From assembly GCF_001039355.2 (NCBI RefSeq), contig NW_019775579.1:59830-123829 (forward strand): a DNA stretch of 64,000 bases, written 5' to 3'. The stretch's first letter is position 1. Each line of letters opens with the position of its first letter. Source of the DNA: Lingula anatina (lineage: Eukaryota; Brachiopoda; Lingulata; Lingulida; Lingulidae). Of this stretch, positions 1 to 11,602 are shown piece after piece. Position numbers and translations under genes: made by a program. Below the pieces are notes generated by a model that was not told the origin of the DNA, did no database searches, and worked only from the letters and a program-made list of their open reading frames with translations.

Positions 1-684
1 ACGATGACCTTCATGTCAGGTGTTGGGTGGTAAACTGCGAATAGAGAAAATGGGGGCTTCGAGTCGGGAACAAGCGCCGAAGTGAGAGTTTCTCTCTCTT
101 CTCACCTTTTTAGTCTTTTTATACGCCCGAGTTCAGACAGTTTTTGTCCTTCATTAAACTTATTTAATTTTTGTGTCATAAGATTTATCACCTTCCAAAA
201 AATTCACTAATGACAACGAACATGCTATGTGACGTTATCATTTTGAAAAAAGGGCTTCGCCTTCGTAGAAAGCAAATTGTTAAAAATGATAGTGTTTCAA
301 AGTACGCACGCCTTTCACGAAACAAAATAATTACCAGCATTTGGTAAAAAGTTGCGTTCCTTTTGTACCTCTAATAACAGGTTTAAAATATAATAGTACG
401 TTAAAACACGCAATCGTTTCCTGATGGAGAAAAGATTATGGAAAGCTATGCGCGAATTCACAAATGGGTCCAAAAAAGTCGAAATTAATGCCATAAATAA
501 ATGTGGCGACTTAGTAATACCGTATGTCTGAACACTGTATATACAAGTGAAAAGTATGGATAATGTTATTCAAAGTTTGTAAATGGAATACTCTGTTTTA
601 ATATAAAAAATGAACATTTAACATCGTGTTTATCCTAGAAGTTGTACGCAGCTTTAGACTTAAACATTTGTAACTTAACGATCG

Positions 685-835
685 CAGGGGCGGATCCAGA
701 TATATTTTCTGACAGTCTTCCAAATTATCTTTATCGATCCATCCTCCATTTTTGACCGTCTTCCGACAGAAAAAAATTACATACATGTACCCGTCAATGT
801 AAACTTGAAAATTTGACCGTTCTTTATCGAGCAGG
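685..835 (+). mobile_element. Short interspersed element with CAGGGGCGGATCC end (copy 1)
   Basis: Starts CAGGGGCGGATCCAG and continues with the same roughly 150-bp body (TTTTCTGACAGTCTTCC, CCATCCTCCATTTTTGACC) as copies at 9922-10090 and, inverted, about 60655-60805. The right end is degraded here, so 835 is approximate. The terminus resembles non-autonomous hAT-type elements; that class is an inference. Confidence 0.6.
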
Positions 836-3800
836 CACTTTACTTTCTTTTGGTACACTTTTCAAAATCTTCCTATGTTTTTCTTTGCATAAATAAACAG
901 AGAAAAGAATGGTAAAATGGTGAAAAGATTCCTCTTAGATCAAATGACTTCAAATGTCCGTAAATTTCCTCCGTTTTTCCCCTTTTTGTGTATAGGAGAA
1001 AAAAACCTTCCGACTACCATATTGTGCAGTTATCTCTTTAATCGTTGCGCTTGGACGAAAAATCGACTTATTGGAAAGACCCAAAATTTTTCTCCGTTTG
1101 GGAATTCAAAATATGCTTGATTTTTTTTAAGGTCATAAACCGTTTTCCTCCTGGACTCAACCAACCATTTTCCTTTTTAATCTATTCAGATGCACACTGT
1201 ATATATCAATTTCTACAATTTAAAATTTCTACAGCCTATGATTACGCCGTCTTGTTTGTTGACAAACGCCCCAAGTTAACATGCACGAAATTAGGTGCAT
1301 GTACACGTGCTATCTAACATGGCCAGCTTAATATCTGACCTGCAATCTAACCGTTACATTTGTTGGCCGCGTTATTTTCATATGATACATAGGATACACG
1401 ATCTGCCAGCAGACGGACAAACGTGTGATCGTACCTTCAGATATGTTGACAACGTGTAAATTAAGTGTTGTTTCTTTTTTATATACCAAGCACGTGATCC
1501 CAAGCTTTTTGGCCTACACAGTGATAAGTGCTTGAAAAAACCGTTTCGCCAGGTGCATAAAATAGATAACATACATGTATAATTACGCATACATCTTAGC
1601 TTGACAATTTTCTAGAATTTATGTCCCACGCAATAACACTGCTTTTGCAGTAATATGTCAACTATGCAGTAATGAAGTTTTTTTTTAATCAACGGGTAAA
1701 GCACCTACAAATACAATGTGCGTTAGATTTGTGGGGCTATGGATACAATCAATATCATCAAAACGAGAGCACTTTTATCGTAGAAGTTATTTTCAGATAT
1801 CACCCCCGCCCAATGAAACATGACGCAATCTTTTGACATTAATTACCACTGAAGTGGAGAAAAACTATAATTTAAGTTTTACATAATATTTTCACACGAG
1901 ATCATTGCCTTGATAATATGCAAACTTCATCTTCAAATCATATTAATTGCTTAATTCTTGCGACGTACTAGGCAAAGTGTAATTTGCATTTTTCATGAGT
2001 TGCACGTGATATCACCGCGCTAATAATACGTACAGTATATATCGTCTTCACGCCGATGGACCTAACTGATTTCCTGCGTCTTGTGACAATGTGTATGTAA
2101 AACCCGTACTAAGAAACTTCCGCCGTCTTATTTAGCGTACACTGCATTGAAAAGGGTGGAAAAGCAAAGGGGCTATATATACGCAAAAAGTACCCCCAGT
2201 CCTCTGAGAGCCTAAATGTGACTTTTTTTTTGTCCTTTTTGAGTAGGCGGGAAACGGTTTTCCTATTAAAAAGGAGGAAGGAATGGGCCATTGAGCCCAC
2301 TTTGAAATTCACCCGTTGCTATCTTGTATAATGCAGCTTCACACGCGACAATTCTGCGCAGCGGTTAAGTTAATACCCACAATTTATAAAACAAGACGAA
2401 CTTTAAATAAGAAATCCTCGATGATTCTTTTTTTTTACGTTGCTGTCAAATGTTCGTTATAAACTTGAAAAGCATGACGACCAAAATTAACGATGATTAT
2501 ATCATTTGGGAATGAGCCCATAAAGACATTTTTACCAATAGCGTAGCCCTTGCAGGACTATACAAGTATTATCTAGTTGCAATAACTCTGAAGAGCCTTT
2601 ATGCCAGAAAACATTTAGTACAAATATTATTGAGAGTAAAAATATTCAAATTATAATGTGTGACTTTTCAGAATTTTTCTTGTTATTTTAACCATTATAT
2701 TATATATTGATGTATCGATATATTACAATTAACATTGTGTGTCCATGGGCTGGGGCTTGTTTAAGGAATCCAGGTGCAGCGTCTTCTGTGAAATAAATCA
2801 ATAAGAAAATCGGATATAAAGAAAAAGTTTTTTTGTAATTAGAAAAATTGCGAAATGCTGAAAAATTAATTGACAAAAACAATCACCAAACAGTGTAGAG
2901 AAAGTTTTTAAAGCAATTTCAAAATTTTCAAATTCATCTTTTATCTTAACGTGACTCTGGTTAAAATGAAAACGCCGATTCCATACACACCCGAAGAAAA
3001 ATCCACGGATTGAAGTTTGGAGTGACCGATGGTGTGCCTTCGGTCCTATGTACTCTTCGAACGTATTACTTATGGGGCGCATTACATAGTAATAGCACTG
3101 GAGATACATTAAACTGATAAGAAATGTCTTAATACTATAATTCACAGATCAGATGGGTAAAGCCGTTCCGAGACCTTCTGCTTATTTTACATATTAAATT
3201 ACTATATTCAGTGTGCGTGGGGCCGCCACTGTTATCAATTGGTGGGAAAATGAATCCTTTCTCCTTCGCACACAACACGATTTTTTTAAACAACCAGGTA
3301 ATTTTGAAAAGACCTGATTATATTTACAGTAAATCGTTATTATATTTATAGTAAACCGTTAAATCCCCGATAAACCGTAAAATCTGTGTTATATATCGCG
3401 ACGCCGGGGCATAAGTCACATCTTCGGGTCACATTCTTAGTGTGGTCCACTCTTATGATAAATTATCATACATGATCTTGAGTTATCTTTTCCAAATGTT
3501 TTCAATTTCGATTAAAAAACAGAAAGGGTAGAATATGAATGTCAACAATGGATTTTATCGAATGCGGTTTCATGCCCATTATGTATTAAATCACCATTTT
3601 CACCAAGTGTCATACTAGATAACTGTACTATAATTTAAGAAATTTTAATCTTTTAATGAGGGTGTTTTATTTTCCCTTTCCCGAAACCATGATAAAAGAT
3701 TGATGAAAATTAAACTAAAACCTAGATTACATATGCCACGGGCGCCGTACGATGAAATCGTATACGATTTTCCGTACGACTTTTTCACATCGTAAGTAGC

Positions 3801-4408
3801 TACGGGCTACGACGAGTATGTCTACAGCGGGTGCCGTGTCACGATGGGAAATTAAGTTTTTCGGTTGAAAAGTGACCGCACAGTGCCCTTCCTGTATCAG
3901 TGCAGATGTTGCACTCCTCGTGCAGCTTCCTCGAAGATTGATACGTTTTCGTTGCAGCTCCCAACGTTTTTTTTTTTTTTTTACCAATGTGGTAAGAATA
4001 GGGAAAAGCACAATTTCAAATCCATGCAAGTGAATTACGCTAAGTTTTAAACATTTTACTATGATTATGCTTCCTAAAATCATCAAGGTGGAAGAGAAAG
4101 AGAGCAACAACAGATTCAACTGGAGTATTACAAAATTACATTTGAAAAGTAGATTTGAAACATGAAAATTATCCCTTCAGCTCGACCTAGACCACGGGCA
4201 AATGCTTTCGCTGACATATCTCATTAAGATAATTGCAAATTTTTAAAGTTTTGTCATCTTGAATGTTTCGTATCATCCATCTCCAAATGGGAATTTGACT
4301 ACGAAGTTATCACGTAAGTCTCATAACATGGATGTTTACATTAAAATATTGAAGGTACTTGTGTGTTAAAGAAAATCAAATTTAAAAAGTTCAAACGGAA
4401 GACTAAAG

Positions 4409-4600
4409 CCCCCTTTACATTGGACGGCGTCCTTTCTGCGTCCCGTAGTACAGCCCCGTTTAGAGTAGAAATAATACTATACGTGCCGAAAACTGGCCGA
4501 ATTCTTTCATTCTGAAGCTCAAGCGATGCTTGTGCCTCCTTTCTACGTGCTCATGGTCTTACAAAGAACTCAGAAAGGACGCCGTCCAGTGTAAAGGGGG
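4409..4600. mobile_element. 192-bp MITE-like element with 30-bp terminal inverted repeats
   Basis: The left terminus at 4409-4438 (CCCCCTTTACATTGGACG...) is repeated in inverted orientation at 4571-4600 with one mismatch over 30 bases. The interior is about 130 bp and noncoding. This is the form of a non-autonomous DNA transposon. I could not identify a convincing target-site duplication. Confidence 0.8.
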
Positions 4601-5232
4601 TTCTAGACGTTACTACGTGCTCAAAACCATTATCTAACATGCAGCAAGAACCCTGGTGTTAGATAAGGCTGGCAAGAGGAATTGTACTTCTGGTGCAATT
4701 AATGATTTGGGGTTTGTCTTCAAGTGAATGGCCATATACATACATGTAACACGGCTTCCAATCGCGTCTCATTGACTTTGATCATCTTCCGTATAAAAGG
4801 TTTTTCATCCTTATCATATAATATCTTTGCCAATTTTCCAGGGCAATAAACTATATAAGTGCTGAGAGATATACTGGCGCGGTCGACGCTGTAGGCGTGC
4901 ATGATACCGGGGAACGCATTCTATCATTTGAGCTTGTGCCCATATGTAAAAGAAAGCTAGCGGATAACATTCTTTATGTCTCCTTGATCTAAACCGACTT
5001 AAATAATAAGGCGTGCCTTTAAAAAGAATAAAACAAAATCAAAATCAATCCGATGACGACGGCATTTATTGAAGGTCTCTCTAATAAAAAGAATGAAGCG
5101 GATTTGTGATAACATTCTTTATTTTGACGAAATAAACAAAACAATTTTAGAAATCGACCACTCCTCCCCATCAGCAAAAATAAAAAAAAATGTTTATATG
5201 TTTGTTTTGTCTCGCATTTCCTCTTACATTTT

Positions 5233-5235
<3 letters not shown>

Positions 5236-5264
<29 letters not shown>
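5236..5264. repeat. (CT)n microsatellite
   Basis: An uninterrupted run of about 14 CT dinucleotides. Confidence 0.95.
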
Positions 5265-5270
<6 letters not shown>

Positions 5271-5880
5271 GTACCGTTCAGACAGTTCATATGACACATC
5301 ACCTGATCTAAAGAGCGCTTCTTCCTATACCACGCTCCTTCAAGGGGTTGAAGGAGTATCGTAAATGTAATTAGATATAAATTCAAAGATGATAAACCCT
5401 ATCCTTAAATGAAATAATGTGCAGGTGCTGTATTATCTCTCGTAAAAGAGTACAAAATATTAGACATCGACGCATAATCACTTCAAGGGGTTTCTTAGTT
5501 ATATGAATATCTGTTCTCTTGTTGAATTGGAGAAATGGCCGCTTGTGATATTCTAAAAAAAAAAAAGATAAGGGAATCTAGAATGGTCTATTTTCTTCTT
5601 GGCATCCTGCAAATAACCACATTTAGGTGAATATCTCCGTGAAAATCTTGACGCCCTCCGTACCTTTAATGAGAATGCCTGGGTCTTTATTTTACTGACA
5701 GTAATGATAAAGTCAAAGATAATGTCCACTCTAGGCCTTCCAGATAACGGTCGACGAGGGATGGAATGGCCAAACATCACCTTAAAAAGCAGTTACCTTG
5801 AGCCTGCTATCAGCTCTATAATTGCAGCCGTGGAGAAAATGCCGTTTTAAACGTACGTCCGCTAATTGTAGGTTACCAAC

Positions 5881-5888
5881 TATAAAAT
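5881..5888 (+). promoter_or_regulatory. TATA box of the glycine-rich protein gene
   Basis: TATAAAAT lies about 85 bp upstream of the chosen start codon at 5966. Transcription starting about 30 bp downstream (near 5910) would give a 5' UTR of about 55 nt. It would also leave out the in-frame upstream ATG at 5903, which is why 5966 was taken as the start. Confidence 0.65.
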
Positions 5889-5965
5889 GACCAGGGCATC
5901 GGTTGGATGGCCAGTGTCGTTTCTGGACATCTCTGAGGACATTTGACTTACCATTCGACATCATC

Positions 5966-6835
5966 ATGAAAGTTGCAGTCGCTCTATTGGCCTTGGCCAC
6001 GGTGGCGTCGGCCACAGTGGTCACAAAACCTGTTGCCCCCACCAAGCCAAAGGTGTCAACCAGTGTCAAGCCATTTGTCACCTACAAGAAGGCTGTTGTC
6101 ACCAAGAAGGTTCCGACTGTCAACTACAAGCAGGTGGTAAGGTACGTCCCCAGGGTGGACGTCGTCCCAGTTCACGGTCACAGGCTCGTTCAGAACACCG
6201 TCAATGTCCCTGTCAGAGGATACCATCTTCAACAGACCGTTATTGGCGCTGGTCCATACGGCGGTTATGGCGGTGGCTACGGCACTGGGTATGGTGGTGT
6301 TGGCGGCGGTTACGGCGGCGGCTACGGCGGCTACGGCGGCTACGGCGGCGGCTACGGCGGCGGCTACGGCGGCGGCTACAGCGGACTCGGCGGTTATGGC
6401 GGTGGATACGGCACTGGCTACGGCGGATATGGTTTCGGCAACGGTTTCGACTTCATGAGAGGTTTCATCGGCAACAGAATGAGCTTTGGTTTGGGACCTG
6501 CCGGATACGGTGCCGGTCTGGGAGCTGGTTACGGCACCCTTGGTGCTGGTTACGGCGCTGCCGGTTACGGTGGTGTCGGTTACGGTGTTGGCGGCGTTAA
6601 AGACCTCGGCGTTGGCTACGGCTCCTCAGGAGGCTACGTCGACGGTGGCTACGGCACATCTGGTGTTATCAACGGTGGATACGTCGATGGCGGATATGGC
6701 ACCGCTGGCGTTGTGAAGAACGCCGGTGGCTACGGCACAGTTGGAGTGGTTGATGGCGGATATGGAGGCGTTGTTAATGGCGGTTATGGCTCTGTCGGCA
6801 CCCTTGGTACTGTTGGCACTGCCAAAAAGGTTTAA
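5966..6835 (+). CDS. Secreted glycine/tyrosine-rich structural protein, shematrin-like
   Basis: A single open frame of 289 codons. Residues 1-16 (MKVAVALLALATVASA) form a clear signal peptide with an ASA cleavage site. Residues 17 to about 93 are a Val/Lys/Pro-rich basic linker. From about residue 94 to the end the chain is dominated by GGY, GYGG and GYG repeats, interrupted once near residues 158-175 (FDFMRGFIGNRMSFG). There is no cysteine. Signal peptide plus Gly-Tyr repeats is what is known of molluscan shell-matrix shematrins and other cuticle or periostracum proteins. The C-terminus is AKKV rather than the basic-Tyr end typical of shematrins, so the family call is an inference. An in-frame ATG at 5903 would add 21 residues and destroy the signal peptide, so I reject it. 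Gly codons are mostly GGC/GGT, which makes this an island of high GC. Likely role: extracellular matrix of shell, periostracum or another hard tissue. Confidence 0.85.
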   Translation: MKVAVALLALATVASATVVTKPVAPTKPKVSTSVKPFVTYKKAVVTKKVPTVNYKQVVRYVPRVDVVPVHGHRLVQNTVNVPVRGYHLQQTVIGAGPYGGYGGGYGTGYGGVGGGYGGGYGGYGGYGGGYGGGYGGGYSGLGGYGGGYGTGYGGYGFGNGFDFMRGFIGNRMSFGLGPAGYGAGLGAGYGTLGAGYGAAGYGGVGYGVGGVKDLGVGYGSSGGYVDGGYGTSGVINGGYVDGGYGTAGVVKNAGGYGTVGVVDGGYGGVVNGGYGSVGTLGTVGTAKKV

Positions 6836-6840
6836 ATAAA
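6835..6840 (+). terminator. Polyadenylation signal overlapping the stop codon
   Basis: The stop codon TAA at 6833-6835 runs directly into AATAAA (6835-6840), so the 3' UTR could be only about 20-30 nt. No other AATAAA is seen close downstream. Confidence 0.55.
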
Positions 6841-8374
6841 GGTAGGTTTCCTTTATTAGGTGCTCCGTGCTTTGTTTAGACCAAACTTTACCTCTGTGAC
6901 TACGATATGTCTGAAATCCGTTAAGTCACTTTTCCCTTTCGATCACATTACAATGTTTAAAAAATGCAATCTGGCATTGTTTGAAACATCATGCATCAGC
7001 ATCAAAAATTGTCTGGTTATATTCTTCACAGGATGGATTTGCAATCTGCATTGAAAGGAATAATCCTGATGATAATTTGACATATTAAGTTGGCGTTTGC
7101 AAAATCTTTGAACCAATATACTGAAACAACGTTGCTTGCGATGATTTAAGGCATAAACAAAAAGGGCAAATCAATATCAGTTGCATTGCTGACGGGCTTT
7201 TCTTTCTTACAAAGCAATAAAAATCGTATTTTACGAAACAGTAAAATCAAGATTTTAACTTCAATTTACTCACATAATTTAATCACTGGTGCACATAGTG
7301 GTTTATATGCAGAGATAAAAATGCTAAACGGACATTTGAAAGCCAAATGCAGACCACCGACGCGTATCTTTTTCACACGCTATATCGGTTTGTTAATTGG
7401 GTATAGAATCACGAGGCGTGAAATAATTAGGCAAATAAGCTAGAGTACTCCTTCCTCAATTACAAATACAATTTGGTAGTGCCTAGATGGTACAAAAATG
7501 CGCGATGAACCCTGAATTATTTTGCAATTAAGGAAAGCGTGTATGTTCAACACTTAGAAAATGCATTTATTTATTTATTTATTTATTAAAGGTTTCAAGT
7601 GAGCTAAAGATTTTAACACTTTTGCAAAATAGAAGAATCGTCCATTTTACGTTTGTATAATGCGTATTTGAATAATGCGTGCAACTGACTTCAACTTTTG
7701 GTAATGCTTGTCTTGCTTGTTTTTTATTTCAGCTTTCACTGTTTGTCTTCAACCAGAGAATCGCACAAAAGGTATCGCTTTAATCCCAACTGGGGGAAAA
7801 ATAGCATCTTATGAATATGATGCTGTCATTGATATCATCATCCATTTGTGGACGCCTCATAAGCTTTAAATAACGTTCATAGACTTGAACAAAAGACTGG
7901 AAAACAGAAAAAAAAGACCAACTAAGTGTTGACACGAAAATTTGACATTTTCGCATTTAATATTTCTAGACGCCTGAGGTCCTAGCGACTGAAAGAAAAG
8001 TATCATTTGTACGTTTTGTAACCACCAAATGCTAACACAATACCATGGGCATGTAACCAATGCTTTTGATGAAATAAACATTTGTTTTCAATGCAGTGTT
8101 TTTTTTTCTTCATGTTTGTTCCGCTGATAATTAAAAGGAACTGCTGCTTACCGTATTGAAGAAAATTCTTCCCGAAAACCATACATTTTAATGCATACAA
8201 AATTCTTACACATGTCAATTACGCGTGGAGCATCATACGTATGCGATTTTCTTCAAATTACTCTCCTTCTTTTTTTTTACAACTGCTCAATATATTGTTC
8301 AAATTCAAAATAGAATGCGTTAAAGGTAATAGCGCAATGTTTTCAACTCTAGATTAATTTCTTACTTCGCTGTT

Positions 8375-8416
8375 GGGGGGGGGGGAGGGGGGGAGGTGGG
8401 GGAGGAGGGGGGAGGG
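8375..8416 (+). repeat. G-rich tract with strong G-quadruplex potential
   Basis: Consecutive G runs of 13, 7, 5, 6 and 3 or more are separated only by A, GGT or GGA, which far exceeds a four-run quadruplex motif. Poly-G stretches are also prone to sequencing error, so the exact length is uncertain. Confidence 0.75.
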
Positions 8417-9921
8417 CCAGATTGTCAAAAAGGGCTGCCACAAAATCCCCCTACGGCGAAATGATGGAAACCGGGTGCAGTTTGGGCATTTTGAAAATCT
8501 GGTTTTTAGATATCAGCCTTGTCTAACCTTTTGTTGAGGGACTGGGGTTTAATCCGCAATATTCTTCTGGAACAGGAGTGTGGAAATGTGACAGGCCTGG
8601 GGCAAGAAAGTCAATGTTGTAATGTTTTAACACGCTTGGTTGACTTGAAATAAATTCTTCCCCAACGATGACATATTTAAGAAACTTGCTTTATTCATGG
8701 GCCTTACCGAAAACCTATAATCCTCGAAAATTATCAGGCGAAATACAAGATAGATAAAACTGAGATGATAAAATACTTCCTTCTAAATCGGCGCATTATT
8801 GCTTCACGCTCAACAGAAGGACGATATCTCTCAGTTGGTCATTATTCAAATTATTTGACAGTTTTTCATATTGTATATATTCAGAAAAATAAGCCTGAAT
8901 ACTATAACCTGTAAACAACCCTTTGTAAAGAGGAGAGTCGGATATATGATAGATGGGGCATGCGCAGGTGTGGGCTCAACCTGACGCAGTGGCGAATACA
9001 CTGTTCTCCGGTTTAAAACTTTTCGATGAGAATTTTAGGATGTTGTGTATAAGGAACATTATAAAAAGGAAAAGAATAGATCCCTAGCAGTATTAACAAA
9101 CCATCTAATCATATTGCAAGAATGTATAAAATAAAATAGTGCACAAATCATCACAGGAATGATTTTTGTATTTTTTTCTATTCAAAATCAAAATATTTGC
9201 TGTTATTTAGCTTACTTTCTGATTCGTGAAGGAATGTATCGTTTAAAGACATCAAATGCATAAAATGTTAGTGCAAGTTCCGAAGAGACGACAGTTTATT
9301 TTCCAGTACACTGCTACAATTCAGTGGTTTACCTAATTCGAGTAATAAGTGGAAATAGATAAATAAACATTCAACCAAAATCATTATATCACAACTGCGT
9401 TAACCAAAAATAAATAAATAAAGCTGAAAAGAAAGCATGACTGTAAATAAGAACAACCGACATTATTTGAAGCCCACGGGTAAATTAGATATAGAATATC
9501 AGTTTGTACTGTACTTCCTCTAGAAAAAGCTTAACTCATACTTTTTCATAAAATATAAAAAATTCCGTAAGTAATTTACTTAGTTTCTACATGAAGTAAT
9601 AAAGTTCCACTGGTTTGGCTTTGAGTGTGTTAGCGGTGCTCTGCACAATCAACGGACTACTCAGAATGTAATATTATTCCCTGTCTTCTCTGATACATTC
9701 CATCACAAATTGGCTAAACTCATCTACGAACAAACAAAACATAGTAGTGACCAAGGAATCCCCCTTTATTTAGAGTTTTAACTAGCAACGAACGCCGGGC
9801 ATTTGCAAAAACCTGCAATTTTATATTCACAAAAATCTGCATGAAATACATCAAGATCTTTGTGGCAGCTGTAATACTGCAGTCCAATTGGGTTGCAGTA
9901 GGGGTTTGCATGTACGAATAT

Positions 9922-10090
9922 CAGGGGCGGATCCAGAGATATTTTCTGTCAGTCTTCCAAATTATCTTTGTTGAACCATCCTCCATTTTTGACCGTCTTC
10001 CGATAGAGAAAAATTAGATACCCATCAATGTAAATTTGATAATCTGACCGTCTTCTGGAAGACTCAAAAGACGGCCTCAATCCGTCCCTG
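9922..10090 (+). mobile_element. 169-bp non-autonomous element, CAGGGGCGGATCC family (copy 2)
   Basis: The left end is CAGGGGCGGATCCAGAG. The right end, read in reverse complement, is CAGGGACGGATTGAG, so the termini are imperfect inverted repeats. AATAT flanks both sides (9917-9921 and 10091-10095). The body matches the copy at 685 and an inverted copy near 60.7 kb. It is probably a hAT-like MITE; the class is inferred from the terminus only. Confidence 0.75.
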
Positions 10091-10447
10091 AATATAATAC
10101 AGTGGGGTACAACAAATCGGCTTTAAATCAAGACTGTTGGCAGTTTGCCAAACAGGTCAAGCCGCATTCATCATTGTTTTCACTACAGACGTAATTTATA
10201 TGCGTATATATCTCGTTCACCGACTATTTAATTGTAATCGTACCGTGAAACAAAAGTACTTGAAGTTAAAACGGTACTGGACGCGGTCACATGTTAACAT
10301 GCAGGACCAACCAAGCTGGCCCCAATTTAGGTCTGTTTTAATAATTAAAATTAAAATTGTCACATGTCTCGGCATAATCTGGTAGAAGTCAACGGTCTCT
10401 TCTCGTACTTACCAAACACAGTCAGCACTGCTCTGCCTTAAAGTGGT

Positions 10448-10448
<1 letters not shown>

Positions 10449-10499
<51 letters not shown>
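10449..10499. repeat. (ATTT)n microsatellite
   Basis: About 12 uninterrupted ATTT units. Confidence 0.95.
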
Positions 10500-10929
10500 C
10501 AGCATAAATCCCCCAGATAAAGGCGCTTTGGTCCCCATTGGTTAAGTCTTGTTTTAACCATTACTTCCTGGTGGCAGATCCCAAGCTTAGTATTCCCTCA
10601 GTATTTTCTTGAGTATAGTAGCACGCACAATAAGTGACTATAGTGAAATTAAATAGAGAAAAGTGTATGTGTTTGGGGGGAGGGTCATTTAAGCGCCTAC
10701 TTCCATGAGTAAGCACCATAACGTATTTTGTTAAAAAGTTAAAGTCGATGTTTTTTTTAAGCTGAATATTAAGCGCCCACTCCCGAAAGTGGTTCATTTT
10801 AAAGCCTGGCCTAATAACCTTGACTCACACGCCGTCATATCAACTGCTTCATTTCCGATTCAAATCAAAAAAATTATTCATGGGAAATTAAAATATGGAA
10901 AATGAGATCCTGTTGACACGATGTCATAT

Positions 10930-11175
10930 ACTAGAGAGTCTACTGTGATACACGGTCCTGCTCCCATTGATCTGTGCTGGTAATGGCCCCGCCCTACATT
11001 TTGGATCCACTGACGTCACGCTAACCCTAACCTGCCTGAATCTAATGGAGGGCGGACTCTCTGCTACACGGAACAAATTTCTTAATTTCAACTCGGACGT
11101 TACGGTCAAACCTGAATCTGTGTATACCTATCTCTGTTACACGGACCCCCAGCTTCTTAACACCGACAGCTGCTA
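10930..11175. repeat. Diverged interspersed repeat with a CTAACCCTAACC core
   Basis: Shares an ordered set of motifs with about 51805-51960: GAGAGTC near the start, then GCTAACCCTAACCTG, then GGAGGG-GAACTCTC and ACGGACCC/ACCGACCC with CAG and TTCT. The two copies are old and diverged. The CCCTAA pair is telomere-like but too short to be a telomeric array. Confidence 0.45.
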
Positions 11176-11602
11176 AAATTCACAATTCAAAGACTACCAA
11201 CTTTAGCCGATCCCGTTTTGACCTTGGGCTATTTCTTATAGAAGTGTGAGCTACAGCCGTTATATATATCGTATGGAAGCGCAGATTACAGAATAAGCAT
11301 TTGTGCAGTGAACTTGAGTGAAAATTTTGGTGGCGGTTGACGCTTTTAAGTACCTGTAAGCGTGCGTGGAAATAAAGCCGGCACGCATCGAATCTGAAGC
11401 TCAATTGATGGAGGTACTACGCGTAAGATGTTTGATCGTATACGGACAAAGAAAAAAAAATCAAAAATCAGAAAACGCAACTTTACTAACCAAAAAGGAA
11501 ATCCTTGTAGCACAAACTTGAATTATTTCCTGCAACAATGATATTCTTGAGTTATTTTCTTGTGCATGTTATCTTGTAGGCCAAATCTTTTCTGTCAGCT
11601 GT

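Larger units (their letters stand above)
1..5880. other. Intergenic region without a recognisable gene
   Basis: AT-rich DNA. The open frames here are short and show no signal peptide, domain or splice context that I recognise. The longest, a 130-codon frame at 3727-4119 on the minus strand and a 115-codon frame at 2798-3145, have low-complexity, AT-driven composition and look like chance. What can be supported is repetitive: a CAGGGGCGGATCC-type element at 685, an inverted-repeat element at 4409-4600 and a CT microsatellite at 5236-5264. Confidence 0.6.
6841..11602. other. Intergenic region, repeats only
   Basis: No gene recognised. It contains TTTA/ATTT microsatellites (7565-7588, 10449-10499), a G-rich tract at 8375-8416, a short interspersed element at 9922-10090 and a diverged repeat at about 10930-11175 that has a relative at about 51805-51960. 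Confidence 0.6.

Noticed and set aside
5903-5965. In-frame upstream ATG adding 21 residues to the Gly/Tyr protein
   Set aside because: It would bury the signal peptide and probably lies upstream of the transcription start predicted by the TATA box at 5881.
6204-6716. Alternative-frame Ala/Thr/Val-rich open frames inside the Gly/Tyr gene
   Set aside because: Shadow frames produced by the GGC/GGT-TAC repeat; no independent signal peptide or start context.
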